A stretch of DNA of 64,000 nucleotides from Euglena gracilis (taxonomy: Eukaryota; Euglenida; Euglenophyceae; Euglenales), in NCBI GenBank assembly GCA_039621445.1, contig CP154957.1:34316843-34380842 (forward strand). The letters run 5' to 3'. How positions within the stretch are numbered: the first letter of the stretch is position 1; every line of letters starts with the position of its first letter. A program made the position numbers and the translations under genes. The notes below the pieces were generated by a model. That model saw nothing but the letters and a program-made list of their open reading frames with translations. It ran no database searches and was not told the origin of the DNA. Positions 55,302 to 64,000 of the stretch are shown piece after piece.

Positions 55302-58300
55302 TCCCGCCGGGCAGCAGTGGAGGAAAACCCGACGAACTTCCACACAGTTTGATTACCCCCCTATGTCCAACAACCGGTAACCTCTGCCTTCTGACTGGGG
55401 GGGCCAGGGCAGAATGGGAAGGCCAGGTGGGGGGGGTCGACCCCCCCAACCGGGAAGTGGGGGGGGGGGGTCGAGCTCCCCACCCACCACAGCAATTTTG
55501 GGAAAACGGGGACTTTGGCCGGAGGAAATTATTGATTTTTTTTAAAAAAAATGAACACAAAATACATGATTTTTTTGATGGAAAACGGCATTTTTTCACA
55601 AAAAAAATCTCAAAAATTTGAGGTTTATTCTCAACTCACCACTTTCCTTATTTTTGCTTGCTCCTGTCTCAGATAAAAACAATAAATATACTTAGCCCCC
55701 CCCCCCCCAGGAAACCGTCCTCCCTCTGTACCCGCAAACCTGTCCTCACAAGGACCCGTGGCCAACACCCCAATTGACTCTCCCCAATGGTTAAGCCCCT
55801 TGATGAATTCCAATAAAAAGACACCACCTAAATTCACCCACCTGAGTATCCTTCGTGAGGGGAGGCAGGGCCACAAGAAGGTGGAGGAGGGTTGGGGCTC
55901 AGGGTCCCCCTCCCCCAGGACCAGAGGGAATCCTCTCAACCTCCTGGAGCCAAGCAACCTGAGGAAGCCAATGGTCTCCCTCCAATGATTTGCAGCAGGA
56001 AATCCTGAGACTTTTTTGAACGATTTCAATTCAAACTCAATGAAATTTTTTTGTCAAAAAAACGTTCGTTAGAAAGCACCTGCAAAATTTTGATTGTTTC
56101 GGCTGGTGCTTGGTGACCGTCTGAAAAATCGCTCGTCTTGACGAAAAACTGCTCATTTTGTTCAGGTGCCCTACCAGCCAGCAGGTAAGAACCGGGGTGG
56201 GGGTGTTTCAATGAAAAACGCCAGGGTAGTTGGACACCTCCACCCACAACAGGGGTGTGGTCGACAGCACCCCCCCCACCCAACAGCCCAAAGCGTTTGG
56301 GGGATTCCCTTTCAGCCGTGGGACCCCCCCCCCTGGTTGGGCTGGGCTACACAATTGCTCACCGACCCGGGGGGAGGGTCACTTTCCACTAAAAAAAACC
56401 GGTCAGCCACTGTTCAAAAAGCCACCCGGGGCGTTGGTCACTTTGGCCACTCGGGCCAAAATAGCCCAGAATCAATGCATTTTGGCCAAATAAACAAAAC
56501 CTTCTCCGGTGCCGGGTGTTTCACTTTCGGCCATTCTTGGCCAACCCCCTGGGGTCTGGAGCCAAAAACAATTAGTCACTCCAAAACAAGCCCCCCCCGG
56601 GGGTGGGGTTGGACACATCTTAAGCAATGGAATTGTCTGGACCAGACCATTGCTTGCCGACCCGGGGGGGGGGGGCTTTCCAGAAAAGCGGTCAATTACT
56701 TTGCAAAAACCAATTCCCCTCATTGTCTCCAGACAAATCAGCGAGCACAGAGGTAAGAGACAGCTCTCTGTGAGGACAGGTCAGCGGGTACAGGTTGAGG
56801 ACAGTTTCCCGGCGAGTTCGGGTCAGAGGAAAAAACTCAACATTTTCAACCCCAATGACAAATAAAATCCGGAAAAAGAATTTTTTGATTTAACAAACAT
56901 TCAGAAGCTTGAATTTTTTTTGAAATTTTACCCGTGGAAATTGCCAATTTTAAACAAAAAAAATCGAAAAAAATATTATTTTTTTTCTAAGGAGACAGGT
57001 CAGCGTGTACAAAGGTAGGAGACAAGTCCCTATGACGATAAATGGGGGGGTGGGTACCGAACCCTGTCCCGAAACACCCCCCAGGATGCTGAGCCCTCTC
57101 TGTGCTGTCCCAGTTGCTGCACGACAACTGCCCTGCAGGGACGTAATCCACACTGAACCCTTCATTTCCTGGGGGACTGCCGCCCTCCCCCCAGCCCAAA
57201 GGGGAGCCCGGCGCAGGGTGTGCAGCTGACGGGCGTCGTTCAGGGTGGCGAGGGCCAAGGCCCCGGCGGAGCCGATCTGGTTGTACCCGCAGCCACGGCG
57301 GTCCTCAAACATATTTTTTTTGCCTTTTTGCTTTTTTGGGGTTTTGTTTGTTTTTTGTTTGTTTTGCATGTTCTGCTTTTTTGTCATTTTGTTTGTTTGC
57401 TTTTTTGGCATTGGATGTCCTGTCCAGACCGGGAAAAAAACGGCCGTATTTGGGCAAAGGCGGGTCAACTTCGGGGAAAACAGTGAGTTCTGGCATCCCT
57501 GGACCATCGCCCCTCCACCCCAATATGCCAAAAAATGTGGGGTTTCGATCTTTTTCGACCCCGGCCAAGCCCCAGTTCAGCCCTTGGCGTCCTTGGGCGG
57601 CCCTCAAGGGGCGGCCCTGAAGAAAAAAAAACTTCCCTCGTGGACCGCCCTGGCCGATGCACAGGTGGAGCGTGCGCAGCGCCGCGGAGTTCTGGAAGAG
57701 GGCGAGGGCCTTTGCGCCGTCATCCCCGGCCCTTGGTGGCCCAGCCTGCCCGGCGCGAAGGCCCCACACATGTCCCCCCCGGTGGCTCTGTGGCGCTGGG
57801 GGGGGTCAAACGAGCTATCAATACCGGATATTGTGGATTTTTTTTGAGACTCACGAGGTTGCGTGGTTGCGGATTTAATCGTTGAATTGTGGCGTGGCTG
57901 ACAGCAACTGTCGGTACGATGGACCGCTGGATAGCGACTGCCAAGGTGACAGCTTCTGGGCCCCAGTGGCAATACCAAAAAAGGGCTTGCTGGGTGGTGA
58001 GGCAAACTCTCTCCCTGGGGGCAATGAATGGGCAGCCTGCGTTTTGTCTTTTAGCAAAAATTCTTTCAAAGAAAAATGGTTTTTTTCGTTCGGGGTGCTG
58101 GCTTTTAAATTCAATGTTTGGGCTGCAAAACATCATCTCTGTTGGTCCCCCTGGTCGGAGACGAACATAAGCTGTTTCAAGGATCCCCCCAAGTCGGGAA
58201 CGAACATTAGGGATCGCCAAAAAAATGCCAAAAAAGGGCAAAAAAACCAAATGGCCATCACACATCTCTTTAAGGTTTTGCAGACGGGGGGGCTGCTGTA

Positions 58301-61300
58301 GCCAGGCCCGATCTTGGCCCAGCCCAGCCGCAGTAGCCCCCCGGGGGCCGGGGGGTGGGGGTGCTACTGGTCCACTGGCCAGCCTCCTTTTCCTGGGTCC
58401 TGCCGATAATTTTTTTTAAAAGAAAATGCTCGAAAATGTCCAAAAAGTGTTGTTTGACAAGGGGGCAGGTGTTCTTTTTTGCCTTTTGATTCCAAGTCTG
58501 GGAGGAGCTAATTCCCAATTGAGGTGCCATTGTTATCTCTCTTTGGGATCCAGGGTATTTTTCATGTGGGTTGCAGGGGGGGGGGTTGGACCGCACCTCA
58601 CCCTACCCACCTCTGGGCTCCAGCAGTTTTTATTGTAAAGACTTTCTAATAGCATTTTGATCTTCCGGTGGCTCCATGGCTGGCCTGAGATTTGGAAAAA
58701 GTTGTGCACCCCAACAGAACTTCAAACAGCGTCGTTTTCGGCTTTCTTTTGTTTTTCTTTTTTCTCTTTTCCTTTCTTTTTCTCTCAGGCGGTCTTCTTG
58801 CAGTAGAGCTTTTTGGGGGTTCTTTGCGCAGTTGCGCAAACAAAGAAACATATTTTCAGCTTCATTTCTTATGGAAAAAAATGAGATCCACCCCCTTTTT
58901 TGTGCTCTCAGCTGCGGTGCTGCCAGCTGGTTTTTTTAGTTCAGGGATATGCCATAAGACAAGAGGGGGACTCTGATTGGTAAAAAACTGGCCACAGATT
59001 GGGGGGTATTTATGCATGTATGCATGCATGCATGTTTATGTGTACACATACATACATACACACACGCACACACACATACATACATACATACATACATACA
59101 TACATACATACATACATACATACATACATACATACATACATACATACATACATACATACATACATACATACATACATACATACATGCATACATACATGCA
59201 TGAATGCATACATACATACAGATATACATATACATATATACAGATCAGGGAATTTCTTAAGGACCCCGGGGGGGGGGGGTCCAGCCTCCGGCTGGCAAAA
59301 AGGCTGCTGGCTGGATTTGAGCTGCTGGCTGGACCCCCCCCCCCCCGGGGGGTGGGGGGGAGGGGGGGTCCGGGGCTGGAGGGGGCTGGGCTGGGCTGGG
59401 TCGACAAAAAAAATATTTTCTAACACATTTTTGCCATTTTCGACATTTTGATGGGTGGAGCTAGGTCAAGGCTGGGGGGCCGTGATGGAGGAAGCTGCGA
59501 TGAGGGGAAAAAATGAAGGAACAGGTGAGCTGGGTAGCACAATTGGCCGGCCTGCCTTCGGCCGGCTGGCCCGGCCTCTGGCCGGGCTGGACCCGACTTT
59601 ATTTCACTTGACCCCCGGGGGGGGGGGGGGGCTCCCAGCCCGAATTTGGGCTGCTGGCTGGATTTGAGCTGCTGGCTGGCTGGACCCCCCCCCCCCGGGG
59701 GGTAGGGTACCCTCCGGCTTAAGAAATTCCCTGATACAGATCATACATTTCTTTGAAGACCCTGGGGGGTTGCTGGGCTCGGTCTAATTTTTTGGGCTGA
59801 CCCCCCCGCCCCCAGAGGGGTTGTACCCGGGCTGCTACCGGGGGGGGGGGGAACGCAACATGGACCCTCAAAAGAACGCGACGCAAAAAAACACACAAAA
59901 AAGAGAATTGCATGCAAAGTCCTTTAGGAGCTCCCCCGGGATGTTTGCTTTTCCACTCAGAAATTTTCATTTTGCATAAAAATAAGCATTTTGTGTACCC
60001 AAAAAATGCAAAAATGACAAAAAATTGAAAAAAATTTAGGTCTCGGGGGAAAATCGAGGGCAAAACAAAGAATTTTTCAAAGTCAAAAAAAATCCCCATC
60101 AGAACCCAAAAATCGCCGGGGAAAAAAAACACAAAAACAGGAAAAAAAGGCAAAAAAAAGAAACTTTTCCAAAATTAAAAAACACAAAAAAAAACGCATT
60201 TTCGTCCCCCCCCCCTGCTGGGGTGGTCGTTCACGGGAGGTTGGGTGGCCGTCGGTTGGGCCGCGGCAGGCCGCGGCCCAACCACAAACGATTTTTAATG
60301 ATAAAATTTTCCACTGGTTGGGCCACGGCATGCCGCGGCCGGCCGCGGCCCAACCAAAAAAAAAAATTGGTTGGGCCGCGGCCTGACGTGGCCCAACCAG
60401 ATTACAGTCAGAATTAGTTTGGTTGGGCCGCGGCCGACCGCGACCCAACCCAAAAAAAGAAAAGGTTGGGTCGCAGTCGGCCGGCCCAACCCTAACCCTA
60501 ACCCTAACCCCAACCCTAACCCTAACCCTAACCCTATCCCTCATCCTAACCCTATCCCTAACCCTAACCTTAATCCTTACCCTAACCCTATCCCTAACCC
60601 TAACCTTAATCCTAACCCTAACCCTAACCCCCATCCGAGCCTCAAATAACAAAATCCCTTCTGTGTTGGCAACATACTCGGGGGCTAAGTCGTTTTTGTG
60701 GCTCACTTTGGCATGAGCGAGGGTCCCCCCATGTGTATTAACCCTAGTTGGGCGACTCTTTGGGTTCGCTGGGTACCCTGTAGAGACCAATCTAACAACG
60801 TTGAGCGGGAAATATTCTGCTGTTTGGATAAGGATCGTAACCCTAACCCTACTCCTTCAAATAACCTCATAAATTCTTTTTGACCACAGTGAAACACCAT
60901 CAGGAATTCTTTTGCAGTAATAAAAAAAATAAAACTAAAAATAAAAAAAGAAATGAAAAATAAATAAATGGAACGGTGGTTTGCAGAACAGTGCTCGGAC
61001 AGTCATGGGAGGTTGGGTCGCGGTCGGCCGCGGCCGGCCGCGGCCCAACCAAAAAATTAATTTGGTTGGGCCGCGGCATGCCGCGGCCCAACCAAATCGA
61101 TTTTTTGGTGATAAAAAATTCGGTTGGTTGGGCCGCGGCCGGCCGCGGCCCAACCAAAGAAAAAATTTGGTTGGGCCGCGGCCCAACCAATTTAAAATTT
61201 TGAAAGCCAAAATTCGCCGTGGTTGGGCCACGGCAGGCCGCGGCCCAACCAAAACTCTGTTTTGGTTGGGCGACGGCCGGCCGCGGCACCCACCTCCCAC

Positions 61301-63509
61301 AGACCAACCTCCCGTGACATCCCACCCGTCGAGCACCCCCCCTGCTGTAACCTGAGCTGGGCTGGGCTGAAGTCGGACAACTGTCCAAGCGTTGACCTGC
61401 AAAACAGAGCTTTGAAAAAAAATGAGTGTCTGACCCCCCCCCCCACAAAGACCTCAAAATCCCCCCAATAAACAATGACCAAAAAATGGCCACTTTTGAC
61501 CCAGATTTGTGTGTGTGAGCAATTCTGTTCAGGAAAGAGCCCTACTTGGACACTCCAGTCGGCCTGCCAGGGGTGCCCTGCTATTTGGACCCCCGCGGCC
61601 TCAATGGGCTTCCACATGGAGACATCCAAAACCGACCCAGTGGATTCCTTTTGAATCACTGAGACACTGACTGCCATCACCCAAACCAGGAAGCCCATTC
61701 CCGCCCCCCAAATGCCTCCCAGGCACGGTGCACCACCAAGGCTGACGGCATTGTCTTGGAGGTCGTGGGCGAGCGTTGCCACAATGGACCAACGGTGGCC
61801 AGGCAGCCTGCGGCAGTGTCCCCAGGGTGGGGCACCCCCGAGCAGGAAGCGAGACCCAGAACTGCATCAGAATGGCAACGCCCGGCCAAGGGTCAGGCTG
61901 TGGAGCTCGGGCGCCTTGTGCAAGGCCAAGAGTGCCTCTGCCCCTCCACAACAGAACCTCTCCTCTCCTCAAGGTGGGGACGGTATTCGGGAGGGTTGTT
62001 CCGAAATACTCCAAAATTTATCTGATCAGTTTGGTGAAAATCTCTTTGAATAGACTTTGGGCTTTTTTTGGGTGGGCAAAGAAATAGGTAAATAGGCAAA
62101 ATAGGTAAATGAGCACCAGTGGTCCAACTACTTTGCCTGGCCTTTCATTGTGTCCTTGAATGTTTCACATAATTTTAGCTGAAAAATCACTCCGGTTAAT
62201 CCAGAATATTCCGGGTTTCCTTTTCTGGTTCATTCTGGGCCTGAATATTGCCTTCACCGTGCTCTCCTCCCACAGAGTGGGTCATCTAGCAGGGGAGAAT
62301 ATGGCTGGCCAACCCACCCACCACCCATAAGATTTCCGTTTCTGTTCAGCTCTGTTTCTGGACTCTCATTCAGCCCTGGAGGGGGGGGGACGCAACATTG
62401 ACCCCCGAAAAATGCTGCACACACACACACAAACACACACACACACAAAACAAAAAGAAATGGAAAAAACCACACAAAAAATGAAAATTCAATGTTGTGC
62501 CTTTTGGGGTCTGAAACCTGGTGCTTGATGGTGGTTTGGTTTGGGTTTAATGGGTCGAAATCAAACACGTTTGACCTCTTTCTATCCCCCCAGAAAAGGT
62601 GTCACCTCACATGCCATCTCACAGGGCCCACTGTGCGAAAGAGCAAATTTGGACCGTTGGCCGCCGCGGCTGCCGCTGCCATGAGTGATGGCTGAGGCCT
62701 GGTCGGTTGCCCACCTTGTTCCCCTGCAGGTACAGGCAAAGCTCCCCCAGCAGTGGGCACTCCTTGAAGGCGGCCAACGCCAGTGTCAGGCTCCCCCTCA
62801 CATCCCTGTGTCAATTGCTGGGGTGCGTTGCTGGTCCGCAGTGGGGTGACGCCAGTTGATTCAAATTGGGAAAATTGGGGGGAAATGGCGTCTGAAGACT
62901 CCGCGGGGCGGAATGGTGGGGGCAAATATTTCTTGCTTTTGGACCAACAAAAAGCAGCCTGGGCTGGGCGCCCTGCGGCCCGATGTCGTTGCCCCCGAGG
63001 TCCAGCGTGAGGCGGCGGAGGCCCGGGATGAGCCGCAGCTCCGCCACGTGCTTCGCCCCGACGTCCTCCAGCCGGTTGCCCGCCAGCTCCAGCACGAGGT
63101 CCTCCAGCAGCGGGCAGTCCTTCAGGCTGCACAGCGCGAGGGCCCCGGCGGCGGTCAGCTGCGGGCAGGGCCCGGCAGAGGGGAGGGGGCTGCCGTTGGA
63201 CCCGACCGCCTCCCAAGGTCCGCCGTCCATGCTGGGGAGATCGTCGCGCCCCACGCTGTGCGCTAAACGGCACAGGGCTGAGGAGATGTCCTTGGGGTCC
63301 CCCCCAAGGACACCGTCGTCTGACGGGTTGGACAATAACAGGAACCCTGGCAGCTCCCAAGGGGGGGGGGCAAATTCAACAGCTTCTGTTTGTGCCTGCA
63401 ATCTGTCGGCCCGCGGCTCACGCCAGAGATAGGGAACCCCCCGGCACTCACCTGCAGGGTTGTCAAATGCAACAGCCGAAGCCTCAATGGAATACTTGCC
63501 GCTCAGCAT
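55088..63509 (-). CDS. Gene D: leucine-rich-repeat protein (ribonuclease-inhibitor type), multi-exon
   Basis: Minus-strand gene with start and stop visible. Exons in order: 63509-63452 (ATG), 63277-63207, 63158-62959, 62805-62715, 61935-61880, 61807-61737, 57745-57646, about 57276-57205, and 55301-55088 (TGA). The first six join in phase. Repeats follow the pattern GA-x-A-L-A-x-x-x-x-x-x-x-L-x-x-L-x-L-x-L-x-x-N-x-h, e.g. GALALCSLKDCPLLEDLVLE, LAGNRLEDVGAKHVAELRLI, GLRRLTLDLGGNDIGPQGA, SLTLALAAFKECPLLGELCL, GAKALALFQNSAALRTLHL, GSAGALALATLNDARQLHTL and TLDLGGNKFEDPAASALAL. Such repeats stack into a horseshoe that binds proteins. No kinase, nucleotide-binding or membrane segment was seen. The partner is unknown. 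Exons are probably missing in the 4 kb gap between 61.7 and 57.7 kb. Confidence 0.8.
56735..57035. repeat. CACCTGACAAGTCAG family, two partial copies
   Basis: CAAATCAGCGAGCACAGAGG, GAGGACAGGTCAGCGGGTAC and GGACAGTTTCCCGGCG, then GGTCAGAGGAAAAAACTCAA as in the copy near 34390; a fragment (GACAGGTCAGCGTGTACAAA) recurs at about 56994. Confidence 0.6.
57205..57276 (-). CDS. Gene D exon: leucine-rich repeat
   Basis: Follows GCGGGTACAACCAG. It encodes IGSAGALALATLNDARQLHT then LRR. The Tyr-Asn-Gln just before fits the N-x-h position of the previous repeat, so the exon may begin a few codons earlier. The donor was not identified and the 3' edge is approximate. Confidence 0.6.
57646..57745 (-). CDS. 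Gene D exon: leucine-rich repeat
   Basis: Acceptor GCGCCGGGCAG. It encodes GDDGAKALALFQNSAALRTL and HLCIGQG with strong third-position G/C, ending near GGGCG before GTCCAC. The repeat core is unmistakable. The edges are not fixed, because phase to exon 6 is not satisfied without a missing exon. Confidence 0.65.
59047..59237. repeat. CATA microsatellite
   Basis: About forty CATA units with few interruptions, ending in TATACATATATA. It borders the target duplication of the hAT element. Confidence 0.95.
59246..59733. mobile_element. Non-autonomous hAT transposon (488 bp)
   Basis: The ends are CAGGGAATTTCTTAAG and its perfect inverse CTTAAGAAATTCCCTG (16 bp). The eight bases before and after are identical, ATACAGAT (59238-59245 and 59734-59741). 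An 8-bp target duplication with CAGGG termini is the signature of the hAT superfamily. The interior holds G and C runs and GGCTGCTGGCTGGATTTGAG twice, with no transposase frame. The perfect ends and target duplication point to recent insertion. Confidence 0.9.
60230..60490. repeat. GC-palindrome array 1
   Basis: Five hairpin-forming units of the form GGTTGGGCCGCGGC..GCCGCGGCCCAACC, each with a slightly different centre, spaced by 15 to 35 bp of AT-rich sequence. The stretch starts after TCACGGGAGGTTGGGTGGCC and ends by running into the CCCTAA tract. Confidence 0.85.
60489..60660. repeat. Interstitial telomere-like tract
   Basis: About 25 CCCTAA units with variants CCCTAT, CCTTAA and CCCCAA. 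A short remnant (CGTAACCCTAACCCTACTCC) follows at about 60837. Confidence 0.85.
60985..61340. mobile_element. GC-palindrome array 2 with inverted ends
   Basis: Six units of GGTTGGGCCGCGG..CCGCGGCCCAACC with AT-rich spacers. The outer ends are related in inverse orientation: GTCATGGGAGGTTGGGT at 60998 and ACCAACCTCCCGTGACAT near 61295, with GTGCTCGGAC and GTCGAGCACC beyond them. It looks like a foldback element. Confidence 0.65.
61737..61807 (-). CDS. Gene D exon 6 candidate: leucine-rich repeat
   Basis: Acceptor GGGACACTGCCGCAG, one base completing the codon, then LPGHRWSIVATLAHDLQDNA and VSL, donor CTTG before GTGGTG. LAHDLQDNAV corresponds to the L-x-L-D-L-x-x-N-x-h core. Confidence 0.5.
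61880..61935 (-). CDS. Gene D exon 5 candidate: leucine-rich repeat
   Basis: Phase 0 start after GGAGGGGCAGAG. It encodes ALLALHKAPELHSLTLGR in repeat spacing (L-x-x-L-x-L), then a weak donor GTTGCC with two bases over. The frame hits a stop three codons later, so either the splice is real or the repeat is decayed. Confidence 0.5.
62418..62447. repeat. CA microsatellite
   Basis: ACACACACACACAAACACAC followed by further CA units. Confidence 0.9.
62715..62805 (-). CDS. Gene D exon 4: leucine-rich repeat
   Basis: Acceptor AGCAATTGACACAG, one base completing the codon, then DVRGSLTLALAAFKECPLLG and ELCLYLQGNK, donor AACAAG before GTGGGC in phase 0. The repeat ends at the Asn-Lys of the conserved N-x-h position. 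Confidence 0.8.
62959..63158 (-). CDS. Gene D exon 3: two to three leucine-rich repeats
   Basis: Acceptor CCGGGCCCTGCCCGCAG, phase 0. It encodes LTAAGALALCSLKDCPLLED, LVLELAGNRLEDVGAKHVAE and LRLIPGLRRLTLDLGGND in near-perfect leucine-rich-repeat spacing with almost exclusive third-position G/C. No GT donor fits; CCCAG before GCTGCT gives the right phase and implies a second GC-AG intron in the window. Confidence 0.85.
63207..63277 (-). CDS. Gene D exon 2
   Basis: Acceptor GACATCTCCTCAG. Two bases complete the open codon, then LCRLAHSVGRDDLPSMDGGP and WEA, ending GCG before GTCGGG in phase 0. The donor is weak, but it gives the phase that exon 3 needs. Confidence 0.5.
63452..63509 (-). CDS. 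Gene D first exon
   Basis: ATG at 63509 with an in-frame TAA a few codons upstream (TTTGGTAAAGAG), so the start is well supported. It encodes MLSGKYSIEASAVAFDNPA and ends CCTGCAG before a strong GTGAGT donor with one base over. Confidence 0.75.
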
Positions 63510-64000
63510 CGTCGTACTGGCCCAGGCTTCTCTTTACCAAACTGGGGGAATGGGGTACCTTGTGCTATAGTGTCTACCATGAGCACCCCCTGGGTCGACT
63601 TTGGGGACCACAGACCGTTGTGGGGTTTATAAATCAAGGTTTGGTTGGGTGGCCGAAGGGGGGGGGGGCTAAAATGACCGTCTGGGGAAGAAAAATGAAA
63701 GATCAGGACAATTATTTTTCAGCCACAAAAACCCCCAAAACGGGTTTTTGACAATCTTTGTAAACCGACCATCATCGAAAGTGCCATCTTTGACCAAATC
63801 TGTCGAAAATTGCAAACTTGGGGGTCATTTTGGGCGTCGGACTTTGGCCAGGGATTATACATCGTCCTTTTGGATGGTCCAACTGAGAAGAGAGTTGAAA
63901 AATGGGGTGGGGTAATTTTCTCGTGGCAATGGCCATTCTCGGGCCCAGGAGCCTTCAGCACTGAGGGGGATGCTGAGAGTGCCCCCCCCCCCTTCTGTGC
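63510..64000. other. Upstream flank of gene D, no gene seen
   Basis: The sequence upstream of the gene D start. No exon, clear core-promoter motif or further repeat could be supported. Confidence 0.4.

Larger units (their letters stand above)
57746..61736 (-). other. 4 kb intron or unresolved interval of gene D
   Basis: Holds the hAT element, the CATA microsatellite, the two GC-palindrome arrays and the telomere-like tract listed separately. No leucine-rich-repeat exon was found in it, although the phase mismatch across it suggests one is missing. Confidence 0.5.

Noticed and set aside
58977-59423. Open frames made of Tyr-Ile-His-Thr or Met-Tyr-Val-Cys repeats
   Set aside because: Produced by the CATA microsatellite, with no coding signal outside it.
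60083-60790. Frame with Arg-Val repeats near 60.5 kb
   Set aside because: It is the translation of the CCCTAA telomere-like tract and the GC palindromes.
62602-62700. Minus-strand ATG followed by an Ala run (MAAAAAAANGPNLLF) as a separate gene start
   Set aside because: It lies inside gene D's intron 4, is short, and the Ala run comes from a GCC/GCG repeat.
1-64000. Bacterial or phage origin, CRISPR array, tRNA or rRNA genes
   Set aside because: No operon-like reading frames, Shine-Dalgarno pattern, spaced identical repeats or recognisable structural RNA were found. Split exons with GT-AG sites and telomere-like tracts indicate a eukaryote.

Overview
The window is nuclear DNA of a eukaryote with long, repeat-filled introns. 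The evidence is short GC-rich exons (about 30 to 280 bp, strong G/C in third codon positions) bounded by GT-AG sites and scattered over kilobases of AT-rich, homopolymer-studded sequence. No bacterial operon structure, tRNA, rRNA or CRISPR array was seen. Telomere-like CCCTAA (TTAGGG-type) arrays sit inside the sequence. A free-living protist or microalga is the best fit; the species cannot be named from the sequence. All gene models below were built by hand from reading frame, splice sites and intron phase, so exon edges are hypotheses unless stated otherwise.

Layout. (A) About 0.47 to 19.3 kb, + strand: an unrecognised multi-pass membrane protein spread over at least 16 exon candidates. (B) 30.2 to 22.2 kb, - strand: an unrecognised soluble-looking protein; eight exon junctions agree in phase and one intron looks like GC-AG. 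(C) 41.0 to 32.6 kb, - strand: an organellar-type ribosomal protein uS11 (S11). The five 3' exons rebuild the whole S11 fold and end in the family's VTPIPHNG signature. A separate exon at 41.0 kb encodes a start codon and a mitochondrial-type presequence and is probably, but not certainly, the 5' end of the same gene. (D) 63.5 to 55.1 kb, - strand: a leucine-rich-repeat protein of the ribonuclease-inhibitor type, with start and stop both visible. The 41.2 to 55.0 kb stretch holds no convincing gene, only two weak exon candidates among dense repeats.

The most striking content is the mobile-element landscape. Several sequence families with different interiors begin with a C run and end with a G run, are inverted-repeat at their ends, and lie exactly between two TA dinucleotides, the hallmark of Tc1/mariner-type insertion. 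Many carry a small hairpin with the core GGCGC-loop-GCGCC. There is also a textbook non-autonomous hAT element (8-bp target duplication, 16-bp perfect terminal repeats) inserted at the edge of a CATA microsatellite, and two arrays of GC-rich palindromes (GGTTGGGCCGCGG...) separated by a telomere-like tract. No transposase gene was found, so these would depend on enzymes encoded elsewhere.
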